Shown: piece after piece, positions 1-11,474 of the stretch
How the letters are laid out: every line of letters begins with the position of its first letter
Numbering within the stretch: the stretch's first letter is position 1
NCBI GenBank assembly: GCA_037693485.1
Contig: CM075346.1
Span: forward strand, 131,223,001-131,287,000
From: Kitagawia praeruptora
Lineage: Eukaryota; Streptophyta; Magnoliopsida; Apiales; Apiaceae
Reading direction: 5' to 3'
DNA: 64,000 bases
Program-made: the position numbers and the translations under genes
Notes under the pieces: model-generated
The model's input: only the letters and a program-made list of their open reading frames with translations
What the model was told of the DNA's origin: nothing
The model's database searches: none

Positions 1-421
1 GCGGAACCCCGCATAGCTGAACCCCTATTCTAGACCCTTCCTATCGGAATTTAGCATCCAAAACAGTTATTTTCCAGCCATTCTTTCCAAGACCTCAGAG
101 CCACATCCCTTCTTTTATGCATTTTACCACCAAATGACCATAATAAAGGTTATGGGTAACCTTCCTTCTTCTTCTTCCTTTTTTTTTCGATAAGCCATGA
201 CATTTTCTCCATTTTTTCTTCTTTTTATATCCCTTTTTCCAGAGACTTGATTTTCTAACCCATCCACATGATATAATCCGCTATATCTTGATTGGTGAAC
301 TCCTTTTCGGACTCAATTTCGTGGTCGTCTCCATTGTTCTTCGGTGTATGTTCATCACCGGAGCTTTTTATTATCTTTCCTCTCAAAAGATCATCCAATG
401 CCCTCCTTCTAGCGCCAAAAA
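1..421 (-). mobile_element. Leader of an LTR retrotransposon running off the left edge (element F)
   Basis: Read on the minus strand, this stretch starts just after an LTR with a primer-binding site, TGGCGCTAGAAGGAGGG, at 417-401. That is the usual arrangement for the 5' untranslated leader of an LTR retrotransposon. No gag reading frame is visible before the window edge. A TGGCGC-type primer site rather than the iMet type TGGTATCAGAGC suggests Gypsy rather than Copia. This is inference, because no coding domain is in view. Confidence 0.6.
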
Positions 422-1502
422 TGTTGTGAGAGGAATTTGGTACAACACTTCGAGAGAATATCGCTGGAATAACGGATGAATCGCTTGATTTCCGGCTGCA
501 GAATCAGCGTTCAAGCGTTTACAGCCCGGCGTTCAACTGCCAGAGTGGGCGGTTGTTTGTAATGATTTTGGGACTGAGTTTGCAAGGTCACCGGACAGCA
601 AGGACGGAGTAATTCCTACTCAGTCGATCCCAGCTGCCAAAGATGTGTATTGCTCAAGTTTTCTACATGATCCATGTAGAGTGAAGTGAGATTCAACCCT
701 TGCAAAGTGCCTACATATCCTATGTTTATAGGAATCAAGTCCCATGTAGTTCTAGGGTTTTGGACTTGTTGATAGCCCAGCCACGTTTTGATAAGCCTTA
801 TCCTCCTGACCATGATGATCCATTGGTTATTTTGTTGATGAAGAAGAGTCCTAGCTCCCTTAGGACACTGACTGAACCCTGGCCTTCCGTTGTACAGCCG
901 CCTATATATATACACAGTATATATATCACATATGTTTTATATTTATTTTCCTCAACTGAACTGATCCAGTTAATTATCCCAGATGATATGATTATCCAGT
1001 AATTATCCCTCCATAAAACCATAGTTATCTTCATATTTATATGATTTTCCATCATATATCCGCATATATATACATAATCCATGTATATATGATGATTATC
1101 CATGATTCCACAGGTTGTTGGGTCGTCCCTGATGTTTAGGAGTTATCCAAAAGTCAATTAGAGTGATATATATCCGTTCTCCTACAATTTAGGAGGCTGC
1201 TGGGCCAATTCCCGCGGACAGTCGGGGTACGAGGGTGAACCCCTGCTTGGAAGCCCTTCACATGCATGAACCCCTATTAGGCCTCCCACATAGCAGTTCT
1301 CTATCTAGGGTTCAGACACCTGAACCCCTGCATGAATGAACCCGAACCAGATGCCAGAATCTTCATCTTTCAGTATATTTCCAAGGCATATTGGGCCAAA
1401 ACATCCATACCTAGTCCAACCTATCCATCCATATCCACATTACTCAAACTCGTGACCGTAATGGGCCTTAAATCAAGCCCAGGGTGGATTTTGGGCACAA
1501 CA
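422..1502 (-). mobile_element. 5' LTR of element F (1081 bp)
   Basis: The LTR is bounded by the inverted ends TGTTGTG (422-428) and CACAACA (1496-1502), with a primer site directly inside its left boundary. Since the internal region lies to the left, this is the 5' LTR of a minus-strand element. The matching 3' LTR and target duplication are outside the window. The motif TGAACCCC recurs near 1233, 1265 and 1320, and again in the leader near positions 4 and 18. ORFs across this region overlap on both strands and look like chance. Confidence 0.75.
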
Positions 1503-1773
1503 TAATGTATTGAATATTAATATCTTATATGTATACGTGTTACTTGGCCTTACTAGTTGGATCTCTTGATTACTCATTACTTAAATTTTTAGATTCGGTG
1601 TAAGATCGAGTGGGATAGTAATGGAGTTCAAGGATCTTAGGTTCAGAGCTTAGAATTGGATTAGAATGACTTTTCGATAAATATTAATTATGCTTTACAA
1701 ATTATAATTTGTTTTAGTTTTCAATTTAAAATTAATAATCAGAAAAGTTTGGGCTATTACGGTTCTTAAAACC

Positions 1774-1889
1774 AAACAGCTAAATTATTTTCCTAAAAAA
1801 GATTGTTTGTCATCGTCAGAGTCAAACAGCTAAATTATTTTCCTAAAAAAGATTGTTTGTCATCGTCAGAGTCTTTCAGCTAAATTATT
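1774..1889. repeat. 50-bp tandem repeat, 2.3 units
   Basis: Two identical 50-bp units (1774-1823 and 1824-1873) begin AAACAGCTAAATTATT. A diverged partial third unit follows at 1874-1889. It is non-coding. Confidence 0.9.
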
Positions 1890-2245
1890 GATCTACTCGA
1901 TAATGATGTTTTATGCACTGAAACAAAGTTTCACTATTCAACCTCTGACAGACAACTCTCACCTGGGATTTATTCCTTTTCTCATGTATGAGTTTCACTC
2001 CCCACCCACCCGGTCACGTTTGAAAACCAATTATTCATCTCCTTGACTCCTTGTGAAAATCTTATGTATTTAAAATGTGACATTACCTGTATAGGAAGTG
2101 TGTAATCTTTGAGTAATTTCTTGGAACATTATTTTATAATTTTAATTTAAAAGTGAATACACATAATAAAATTAATATGATAATAGGAAACCCAAGAAGT
2201 TATATCAGTTAATTACAAAATACTCATGTCATTAAAAATAATATT

Positions 2246-2485
2246 TCCTCCTTCCAAATTTACATGTCTTACTTGTCTTTTTGTAATCAAATTTACTTAA
2301 CTTTGATTGTAAATTAAAAATTATTCTTTCAGTATTTTGAAAAATCGAAATATACATATTAAATTAACTTAAATATATTTTCTAATGATATAATTTTGAT
2401 AATTATTTTTATTATATACTATATAAAATTTTCAATCAAAGTTAGATAAATTTGGCACAAAAAATATAAACTAGGAAGTAGGAGT
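2246..2485. mobile_element. Stowaway-like MITE
   Basis: The ends resemble the CTCCCTCC-type termini of Stowaway MITEs: CCTCCTTCCAAATTT on the left, and on the right the reverse complement of CTAGGAAGTAGGAG. The subterminal parts pair as well: TTAACTTTGATTGTAAA near 2300 is the inverted partner of TTTTCAATCAAAGTTAG near 2430. The interior is AT-rich and has no ORF. Exact boundaries and the TA target duplication are uncertain. Confidence 0.5.
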
Positions 2486-2727
2486 GCACTTTACACGTAG
2501 GAGTGCACTTTACTCTAGAGGGCAATGGTGTATGTAGGATGCCATGCAGTAACATTCTAACTTAATATTAAAAGAAAATAGTAGTATTATATATATAAGA
2601 AATTAATGGGCCCTTAGGTACCAATTATTAAAAATTAAAAAATTGCCACATATCATTTATACTAAAAATTCTAACCTCAGGTAAGATCACTAAGGTCAGC
2701 CTCAGGGTCATTATTCTCTACATATAA

Positions 2728-3432
2728 TGTTAACTCGAATAACTTGTAGAAGGGGGGTTGAATACAAGTTATTTAATCGTGTCTGATTTTTACTTGATTA
2801 TATGAACAAGAATAAACGAATGAATCAAACTCTGTTTGTATTAATAAGATCAAATACAAACTCTACCAAAGGTGTACAAATACCTTTAGTAGCTGCTGAC
2901 AAAATAAATTTCTCTCTGTTTGCACTCTCGTATACTTACGATTACAAACCTCACGAACTTAACACTTTTTACAATGATATAGAGAGAGTATTTATAATGC
3001 TACCTATCAACTAATAACAGAAAGATAATATATACATGACAATGTTCTGCCGTCCAGTTGATAGTTTCCATCAATAGAAAATTCTTCTCTTCATAATATC
3101 TTCTTGCTTGTTCCTCAAACAAAGATCCTGTTTTATAGCACTTGCCAGTTTCTGTAGCATCCATAATGACATCATCAGTAACACGACTGATATCAGGATT
3201 TCATCTTGCATCAGTATCTGATCACCATCAGTATTAGACCTTCATCAGGATTTGCTCTCTGTTCCTGACATGTAGTCTCCGATACACTGTTCATTCCTGA
3301 CTAAACCTTACAGATAACTATCTAACACATATTTCCTATACAAAGTGCTAAATCCTTTATAAAATCAGGATATACAAGAAGTATAAGTAAAATTCTATTC
3401 TTAACATCACAACTCATGAATTATTCCAAACA
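2728..3432 (-). mobile_element. 3' LTR of element A
   Basis: It starts TGTTAACTCGAATAAC and ends CCAAACA, directly against a polypurine tract on the minus strand. The partner LTR is at 37255-37960. The terminal TAACA expected at the inner end is mutated to AAACA here. ATCAGGA and ATCAGTA motifs cluster at about 3180-3260. Confidence 0.95.
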
Positions 3433-3446
3433 ATCTCCCCCTATTT
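3433..3446 (-). promoter_or_regulatory. Polypurine tract of element A
   Basis: On the minus strand this reads AAATAGGGGGAGAT immediately before the 3' LTR, the position used to prime plus-strand DNA. Further GGGGAGATAAA-like tracts occur near 3665, 3690 and 3730. Multiple tracts are a Sirevirus trait. Confidence 0.8.
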
Positions 3447-6400
3447 ATGCTTTAAAATCTGAAGCATAAATATGAGTTGTTGATGTCAAAACATATAATA
3501 ATACAATCAGAATAGAATTTATGAATTCAAAAATCATGAAGTTAAGTACCTCCTCTTTCAGATATAGACATAGTATCCAGTACTTAGACGAAAGAATTGA
3601 ACTATTTGATGCTTCTTTTCCTTTACCACTTCCATGATGAGATTCACCTCTGTCACTGTCTTTATCTCCCCTACCAGTTCTTCTTTTATCTCCCCTAGTC
3701 TGTTGTTGTTGTTGTCTTTGAAATGTCTTTATCTCCCCCTTTTTGACATCAGCAACATTAATTCCAAGAGATTCAGTAACAGAACAAATGAGATTCATCA
3801 GAACTGCTTGATTTTCCATAATAGTGACTTGGTTATCTTCAAGTGTTTGAAGTCTTGATTAAATTTCAACTTGAGATTTCTGAATATCTTGTAGAATTTC
3901 AGAATTGACTTCAATGTTGGAAGTGTTTGGAATATCTTCAGATTCAAGTCTTGTAGAAGAAGTTGCCTGTGTAGAATGATATTCAAGTAATAAAACTCGA
4001 TTAGAGTTACAAACATCTTCATCTTTATGATCTGAAGCTGCAATATGATCATCTTGTCCTTCACCAGTATTCTGTGTACTAACATCTACAAATCCTGAAG
4101 CTTCCTTAGATTGATTAGATAATGTTGATGTCTCAATTCTGGCTGATATTGGTAGTACAAACAAAGGAACACTTGGATCATTAGAAATATCTTCTGGTAC
4201 TGATGGTGTAGAAGTTTGTCTTAGCCTTTCACCTCTTCTGTTGATAATTCCGGCAAGCCTTTCTTTTTGCTTTTGAGCTTTAACTTCTGGCTTTGAATTG
4301 TGCTTTGCTAAGTCATTCTTCTCATACATCTTGATAAAAGAATAAGTACCAGCATCCATACCAAGATTATTAGACCAAGATTCAGGAAATACCTGATCCT
4401 AGAAATTAAACGATGGTTTCCTAATTTTCTCTCCCTCACTATGGAGTTGATCATCCATACCCTCAATCTCACTTTGACTATCTAAAGTCAACACTCTTTC
4501 TACCTCTTCTTTTGCCTGGTCAGGAGCCAGCCGCTCTGATTGTGGATCAATATCCATCTTTTCAAGTGTATCACTCAAATTTGGATAAGTGCTCTCATGA
4601 CCTACAGAAAAATAGAGTTTAGAAGAAGTTTTTATACCTGAACTCACATGGAGAGAGGGTTCCTCATTTGGCATGGGGCTTGAGGTTTTCTCCAAGAAGT
4701 GAGCTGCTATAGTCTCTGAACCCTTACAATCATCTTCTTTCCTTCCAGAGACTACAGGCTCCAGTATACCACTTTCAGGTTCTTTACTAGACTCTGATGT
4801 CTTCAGTAATACTTCATTAGACACCATAGTTAGTACATCACCGTCTTTAAGTGTTGTTTACTGAGACTCACCCTCAAGGTGGATAGACTCTGACTGAATA
4901 ATATTTGTTTGATCTTCAAGAAAACCAGTCAAAGTTATTCCTCCCATATCATAGGGTTTCTCACTTGCAATTTCAGTCATCACAGAAGACCTTTCAACAT
5001 CAGCTATCACAGCTCCTGAGTCATCCAACCTCTGACTAGATGGTTCTTGTGTTGCAGTGACTGTGATCTGATCTTTCCTACTATCCACCACTGGTGCAAT
5101 AGTATCTTCTGTTGACTGGATTCCTCTATCTACTTCCTCCAGTTGTTCACCTTGAGCTGAAGCATCTTCAATAATGACATCCTTGTCAAATAAATATGCA
5201 TGAAGTGATTGAAGTGTAACATGCTTCGAGAGTCCAAATTTCTTGACCAATTGTCTTCTGACAGATACATAGAAATACATCTTCATTAAGTCAAGTCTTT
5301 GATGTAGAAGTCCATATTCATCTGGAAATAAAAGTTTTGGTACTCTTTCAACCAAAAAAATCTAGAACAGGCCTTGACAACTTCACTTTGAGAGAAATTA
5401 GTCCCATAGCCAGTCTGTAAGATAATGTAGTTTCCCATGAAGAATCAATATCCAGATCTCTGTGGTCATTTGCTGACTTGATTGTAGCTTCATTTGTAGA
5501 GACCTGCATGATATTAGTTGGACTAGACTCTGTGTGTAGGTGACAATTGAATCTTTCTCCTTGTTCTCCTGGTATAGTGAGCAAAAGATTTATCCTGAGA
5601 AGACTCAAGAGGTGTAGACATAGAAGTCATCTTGGGATGAGATCCTTTTTCAATAGACACAGTCTTTTGAGAGACAGTATCCAGTAACTGTTTTCCCTTT
5701 TTAAGTACTACAATCTTTTGAGAAATTGCAGCATGGCTGTGACTAGGTGCTTCATCTCTTTGTCCTAGCTTAGAAAGTCGAATTGCAGCCTTCAATTCCT
5801 CTCTCTCAGCAAGAGATATATTATCATCATCTTCACTAGAACTACTACTACTACTTGACACAACAAATCTTCTCTTCCTTACAACTGATGTCTTTTGAAA
5901 AATACCAGAGGTTGGTTTCTTTGAAATAATAGGTTGTGGATTAAAACTTTGTTCTTGAATTGTTTCAGAGACTATAATGTTTTGGGCTACTTGGGTAGAC
6001 ACAGGTGAGTTCTCCTCCAAATGAGATTCCTGAGCCATTTCACCACAAAAGAAAGAAAAATTGTAGAGAGTAGGAAGATGAGTTTTAAGAATTACCTGAA
6101 CATGATGTGGATAATGAATTTCAGGTATTTCATCTAGAATCTCTTCATTGTCCTTCTTTGTAATGTCAGAGAAAATTCTCTTTTGCTGTACATAAGAAGA
6201 AACACAATGTTCTCTACCAAATCTAGCTTCAACATCAGGAATAAAATGGTTAATAAACAATTGTATAAATCTATGATAATAAACCATTTTCCTGCTTTGA
6301 TCTCTTAACCCAAGTTTAATACACATCTGACTTAAGATAATGTGACCAATGTTAACTACTCTGTCATAAAGCAAACTGTAAGCAATATGTGAAGTAACAG

Positions 6401-7701
6401 AAGTAATTTGATCAAAAGAACTACATTTACCAGTAAAGCATTTAGCTAATTGATCAAAGAAGAAAGACCACTCTTTCCTAAGAAAAGATCTTCTTAACTG
6501 GCTCATGTTATCTAAAGGTCCATTATAACCTAGAGCCTGTTTGGGAAACCGAACTTGAAGCAAAAGCTGGCTTTAAGTTGTTTTCTGCATGTTTGGCAAC
6601 CGTGGCTTTAAGCCGGCTTTAAGTTAAAAAACTGCTTTAAGTCAGAAGTTCCATTTAGAGGGTGTTTGGGATTGCTTAAAATAAGTTACTTTTGATTTAA
6701 TGGGGGTATTTTTAACTTAAAGGAGAAAGTAAAGTTGTTTACTTTAAGTTGAATGAAAGTGTTTGGGTAATTTTACTTAAAGTTAAATGGGGGTTTAATA
6801 ATTTTGACTTAAAGTGAAATTTGACTAAAAAATTTTTTAAATTCATGATATTTAAGCTTTACAAGAATTGTGGAAAAAAAAAACTCAATAAGTCATAAGT
6901 CATAAGTCAAAAGTACCTAAATGTAACTTCTGACTTAAAGCAGTTTTTTAACTTAAAGCCGGCTTAAAGCCGGTGTAGCCAAACGGAGCATTTGGCACTT
7001 AAAGCCCTATGGACTTAAAATAAGTGGTTGCCAAACGGGCTGTTAGTACTTTTGACTTATGACTTATGACTTATGGAGTTTTTTTTTTCTTTTTTCACAA
7101 TTCTTGTAAAGTTTAAATATTATGATTTTTAAATTTTTTAAAGTCAAATTTCACTTTAAGTCAAAATTATTAAACCCCCATTTAACTTTAAGTAAAATTA
7201 CCCAAACACTTTCATTCAACTTAAAGTAAACAACTTCACTTTTTCCTTTAAGTTAAAAACACCCCCATTAAGTCAAAAGTAACTTATTTTAAGCAATCCC
7301 AAACACCCTCCTAATGCAGACAACATAGTTCTAACATCATCATCAGATGGTACATTCTCATAAATCAAACTAACAGGTAAGTGAAGTACTGAATTAACAA
7401 CAGATTCAGTAATATCAAATGAGTCTTGTCCTAAATGTAGAACAATCTTACCTGATTGACTCTGAGTAGAATCAATTACCTCAGCATTCTCCCAAGCTTG
7501 TGTAACAGCTGCTTGATTAATTTGTGGAGATGCTGTCAATGCATAACTTAATGGTCCATATGCCAGAAAGTTCATGATTGGATGAAAATCAGATGACACT
7601 CCTTCCTTGTTGGTGATAGCTGCTACATGATTGTTCGTCATAAAATCGAAGTCACCAAACTTGAAAGCTACTGACTTAGGTAATCTTCTCTGAGTTGCCA
7701 T
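3445..7701 (-). pseudogene. ORF3 (env-position ORF) of element A, broken
   Basis: This is the counterpart of the intact ORF3 of element C at 12907-16221, and it aligns along its whole length. The start codon is at 7701 (MATQRRLPKS). It is broken by a 778-bp MITE after about codon 130 and by several frameshifts and stops (near 5523, 5348, 4858, 4399, 3859 and 3820). The conserved core LRKEWSFFFDQLAKCF lies just inside the MITE. It keeps the RKRR basic stretch followed by serines and acidic residues, an AAIRLS motif, and the C-terminal coiled-coil segment. The reading frame also runs past the stop used in element C. Its function is unknown, and no membrane segment is apparent. Confidence 0.85.
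6533..7310. mobile_element. Composite MITE (PIF/Harbinger- or hAT-like) in ORF3 of element A
   Basis: The insertion is clear against element C, which lacks it. It is flanked by a 3-bp duplication CTA (6530-6532 and 7311-7313). The ends are GAGCCTGTTTGGGA and, inverted, GAGGGTGTTTGGGA. The interior is made of two interlocked inverted-repeat pairs: 6533-6655 pairs with about 6916-7042, and 6656-6915 pairs with about 7043-7310. There is no coding capacity. The 3-bp duplication favours PIF/Harbinger, but the family is not certain. Confidence 0.8.
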
Positions 7702-8356
7702 TTTTAATCTGAAAAGAACTTGAAAAATTCTTGAAATGGATTAGTGATTTTGAAAACTCGAGAGTGTTTTTACTTTAGAGAATATGAAATTATAGAAAGA
7801 AATTACACGATTAGAGTTTCAAAACAAATATATTTCACAAATCTTTCAGACCACTATCCCACGTTGACACGTAGATTGACAGGTGTCAGTCCCTGAAAAA
7901 TGCGGTTATCCATGATTTTTGGAAAATAAAATTCAAAATTGATTTTCATGAAATAAATCAGGGTATTATCAAGATAAAAAATCAATACTGATCAGCTTCA
8001 TTTTCCTGTTGTGACCTCCATCAAAGTAATCACAAAATGTAATGTGATTTAAAAATAATAATTCTCAAATCCTGATGATCACACTTGAAATCCTGATCAA
8101 TATCATCCTGATTCTAGAGACTTAATATGGAGTTTCCACGTGGCATTTTCCTTTTATCTGAAAAAGAAATAAACAATTAATTTGAACAAAATCAATTGGT
8201 TAGATATATTCGACATTTCAAGAAATAAAGTCACACGCGATAATTAGCATTTGACTTCATTCCAAGTGACTATTCAACTTCTCACGTCTTTCTATAAAAG
8301 AAACAGATGCCTTATGCCATTCTCCATAAACCTTTTAATTTCTTTTCTTCTCAACA
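7702..8356. promoter_or_regulatory. Presumed divergent promoter region between ORF3 and antisense ORF (element A)
   Basis: These 655 bp separate the ORF3 start (7701, minus) from the antisense ORF start (8357, plus). Toward ORF3, the minus strand carries GACACCTGTC (7887-7878), GATAGTGG (7858-7851), a TATATTT sequence (about 7835) and ACTCTAATCGT (7817-7807). Toward the antisense ORF, the plus strand has TATAAAAG at 8293-8300. Several TCCTGAT motifs lie at about 8000-8120. Promoter activity is inferred. Confidence 0.5.
8293..8300 (+). promoter_or_regulatory. TATA box ahead of the antisense ORF in element A
   Basis: TATAAAAG sits 57 bp before the ATG at 8357, on the strand opposite to gag-pol. 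The copy in element C has changed to TTTAAAAG (about 16813). Confidence 0.5.
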
Positions 8357-8626
8357 ATGCTTCTCAAACCAAAATTCCATTCAAACCCATTCTTTAGATA
8401 TTTCACAGTCGATGAACATCCTGTTCTTGATCATCTCTTTGAAAAGATGACTCTTCTCATCGAACTAATCATGGATGAATTAGTTTCAGATAATATCCAG
8501 AGGTTTCTCCTAGAACATCCATCTGTTGGATAAAATCTTCCCCTAACCTCCTCAAAACTTGAGGATGAAGAATTTGGCCGAGAGTCTGAGGTTGATCTTG
8601 ATGGGGATGCTATACATTTAAGTTAG
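8357..8626 (+). pseudogene. Antisense ORF of element A (89 codons, one stop)
   Basis: It is encoded on the strand opposite to gag, pol and ORF3, between pol and ORF3. The ATG is at 8357, and the frame is open to TAG at 8624-8626 apart from one TAA at 8531-8533 (codon 59). The same codon is TAC in element C. The product starts MLLKPK and ends in an acidic stretch, EDEEFGRESEVDLDGDA. A TATA box precedes it, and an A/T-rich sequence resembling a plant 3' UTR follows to about 8850. I recognise no domain. Each copy carries different damage, which suggests an intact ancestor. Confidence 0.55.
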
Positions 8627-9184
8627 CTACTCTCATTCAATTCGCCTAGACAAGGAATCCAAGAGCAGACGAGGCTTTTTAATCCCCTGATGGATTTCTT
8701 GAGATGCTCCTTGTCCTGTACCTCAGAATTCATTTCATTAGACAAGTATAGAATTATCAGTAGAAGTTAGACAAAAAGATGTTGTATTTCATTTCCATAT
8801 ATGTAATGCTTTCAATTAATGAAAATACAATTTCTTATTATCTACTTGTCTTTTGATTATTGAATGATGTATAAATTATCAGTATGCAAATATTAAAACT
8901 TGCTGGCATAGACTTAACACATCACAGAATTAGATTACTACACAAAGTAAACGCCAGGATCTGAAATAATTTTTACAATCCTGATACTGACACAATACTG
9001 ATGACGTCAGCATCCTGATAACAAATCTAATCCTGATGATTATTAACAAGTCTATCATACTGAAATTTATCAAGGCAAAGTGTTATAGCTAAAGCATTTA
9101 ACAATCAAATATAGATCCTGACAAGAATATCAAGTCTATAAGCTAAAAACAACATACCTTGCTACTATTGCAGATGTTAAAGAT
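8627..9184. other. Non-coding spacer after pol in element A, rich in TCCTGAT/ATACTGAT motifs
   Basis: No ORF is supported here. Between 8955 and 9125 the motifs TCCTGA, ATACTGA and TCAGGA recur many times. The same arrangement is present in element C at about 17456-17640. Confidence 0.7.
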
Positions 9185-10893
9185 CTAGAAATTTAACATT
9201 CCTAACTCACTTACTAATCTACTGAATGTAGTCTCATCAAGTGGTTTAGTTAGAATTTCTGCAAGCTGTTTGTCAGTAGGAACAAAATGAAGTTCCACAG
9301 TACCATTCTCAATATGTTCTCTAATAAAATGATACCTGACATCAATGTGCTTAGTCCTTGAATGTTGAACTGGATTTTCTGCAATTTTAATAGCACTAGT
9401 ATTATCACAAAACATAGGAATATTACTAAGTGTCATACCATAATCCATCAGCTGATTTCTTATCCACAGGAGCTGTGCACAACAACTGCCTGCTGCTATG
9501 TACTCAGCTTCTGCAGTTGAGGTTGAAATAGATTGTTGTTTCTTTCTTGCCCAAGAAATCAATCTATTTCCCAAGAATTGACATGTACCTGTAGTGCTTT
9601 TCCTGTCTATCTTACACCCTGCATAATCAGAGTCTGAATAGCCAATTAGAAAGAAATCAGATTCTCTAGGGTACCACAAACCAGGATTTGGAGTTCCTTT
9701 GAGATATCTAAAAATTCTCTTCACAGCAATTAATTGAGATTCCTTAGGATCACTTTGGAATCTAGCACATAAACAGGTAGAAAACATTATATCTGGTCTA
9801 CTTGCAGTTAGATATAACAATGAGCCTATCATGCCTCTATAATTAGTATTATCCACACTCTTTCCCTAAGGATCAAAGTCTAGTTTAGTGGCTGTTGCCA
9901 TGGGTGTTTTTGCAACTGCACAGTCTTGAAAGTCAAACCTTCTTAAAAGATCTTTGATATACTTTGACTGATTAATGAAAATACCAGTCTCAGTTTGTTT
10001 GACCTGCAAGCCTAAGAAATAATTTAATTCACCCATCATGCTCATCTGATACTTAGACTGCATAAGCTTGCTAAACTTAGCACACAATTTTTCATTAGTA
10101 GAACCAAAAATAATATCATCAACATAAACTTGAACTAAAAGCAATTCACCTTTTATCTTTCTAAAGAATAGAGTTTTGTCAATTGTACCTCTTGTGAAGC
10201 CATTTTCAAGAAGAAATTTAGACAAAGTCTCATACCATGCTCTTGCTGCCTGCTTTAGTCCATAGAGTGCCTTGTCAAGTTTGTAGACATGATTTGGAAA
10301 CTTTGGATCAACAAATCCAGGTGGCTGTTCCACATACACTTCCTCATCAAGTTTGCCATTTAGAAAAGCACTCTTTACATCCATCTGATATACCTTGAAT
10401 TTTGAATGAGCTGCAAATGCAAGAAACATTCTGATTGCTTCCAATCTTGCTACAGGTGCAAAGGTCTCATCATAATCAATGCCTTCTTCCTGAGAATAAC
10501 CCTTGGCCACCAGTCTTGCTTTGTTTCTTACAATCATACCAGATTCATCTAGCTTGTTTCTGAAAACCCATCTTGCACCAACAATAGATCTATCTTTAGG
10601 TCTTGGTACCAGTTTCCAGACTTTGTTTCTCTCAAACTCATTTAACTCCTCCTGCATTACAATTACCCAATCAGGATCCTGTAAGGCTTCTTCAACCTTC
10701 TTAGGTTCATTCTTTGAGAGAAAGCAACTATACAAGCATTCATTTTGAATTGATCTTCTAGTTCGAACACCACTATTTGGATCACCAATAATCAAATCTT
10801 CAGTATGATCCTTTGTCCATTTTCTAACAGGTGGTAGATTAACTCTGCTAGTCTCTCCCCCTAAGTTAGTGGTATCTCTTGTAGAAGAATTCT
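9185..10893 (-). pseudogene. pol of element A, 3' part (RT and RNase H)
   Basis: This is the downstream part of element A's pol, cut off from its 5' part by element B at 10893/34401. The minus-strand frame carries the copia RT with catalytic motifs QMDVKSAFLNG and YVDDIIFGS, then RNase H with YSDSDYAGC, STAEAEYIAA and YCDN-type segments, ending SELGMLNF. A TAG stop lies at about 9867 between the two parts. Unlike element B, the first catalytic aspartate of RT is retained. Unlike element C, RT is not deleted. Confidence 0.9.
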
Positions 10894-11410
10894 TGTTAGA
10901 AATGATTGATGAGAACAGTGTTTGGAAGCTAAAGTGACAAAACAGAGTTTAGCTGGAAGCAGTCAGAGTTTAGTTAAACACTGACTGGAAACGCAACAGA
11001 GGTTGTTTAAACTCTGTAGCGGTATTGTCTGAAGAGTCAACAGTGTTTGAAGATTGATTCAAGATAAATATGGAAGCAATATCTTTGAAGATTGGAAAGC
11101 TGTCAAAGAGATTGAGTTGACTTGGAAGACTGGAGCAATCGTGATTGATATCAATTGTATAGCTTGATTATAGGAGAATCAGTTACTGATTGTACGAAGC
11201 TGTATGTTCTATAAATACAGTTAGGTTAACCCTAGAAGGGTAATCGAACATTGAGAAATTCATTGATTGTAACCTAAGCAGCTCTCTGTGATATTTTACA
11301 TCAATGAGAGAGGAATTGTTAATTCCAAATAGTTTTTAAGTATTAAACAGCGTGTTCTTGTTAAGTTACTCATACAGTATTTGATTAACTATTGTGTATT
11401 CGACCTAACA
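10894..11410 (+). mobile_element. 5' LTR of element B
   Basis: It begins TGTTAGAAATG and ends CGACCTAACA, followed two bases later by the primer site. TATAAATA is at 11210-11217. It contains one AAACTCTG (11009) and two inverted copies of CAGAGTTT. Confidence 0.95.
11210..11217 (+). promoter_or_regulatory. TATA box in 5' LTR of element B
   Basis: TATAAATA lies about 200 bp before the end of the LTR, as expected for the start of genomic RNA. The 3' LTR has it at 34200-34207. Confidence 0.6.
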
Positions 11411-11412
11411 AG

Positions 11413-11424
11413 TGGTATCAGAGA
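11413..11424 (+). promoter_or_regulatory. Primer-binding site of element B (iMet type)
   Basis: TGGTATCAGAGA, two bases after the LTR, matches the initiator methionine tRNA 3' end used by Ty1/copia elements. Confidence 0.85.
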
Positions 11425-11474
11425 CAATCTGTTACTTTATTACAGTTAAAGATCCAAAAACATAATAGTAATCA

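Larger units (their letters stand above)
1503..2722. other. AT-rich intergenic DNA without genes
   Basis: No coding sequence is supported here. The stretch holds a 50-bp tandem repeat (1774-1889), a Stowaway-like MITE (about 2246-2485) and a short duplication containing GTAGGAGTGCACTTTAC near 2478-2515. It separates the LTR of element F from the target duplication of element A. Confidence 0.7.

Noticed and set aside
616..1103. Overlapping ORFs of about 100 codons on both strands in the first LTR
   Set aside because: They lie wholly inside an LTR, overlap in several frames and contain no domain.
2802..3014. 70-codon ORF repeated at 12021 and 37318
   Set aside because: It is repeated only because it lies in the LTR of A and C, on the strand opposite to transcription, and it is not conserved as a protein.
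11413..11424. Possible tRNA-Met sequence
   Set aside because: Only the 12-base complement of the tRNA end is present, next to an LTR. It is a primer-binding site, not a tRNA gene.
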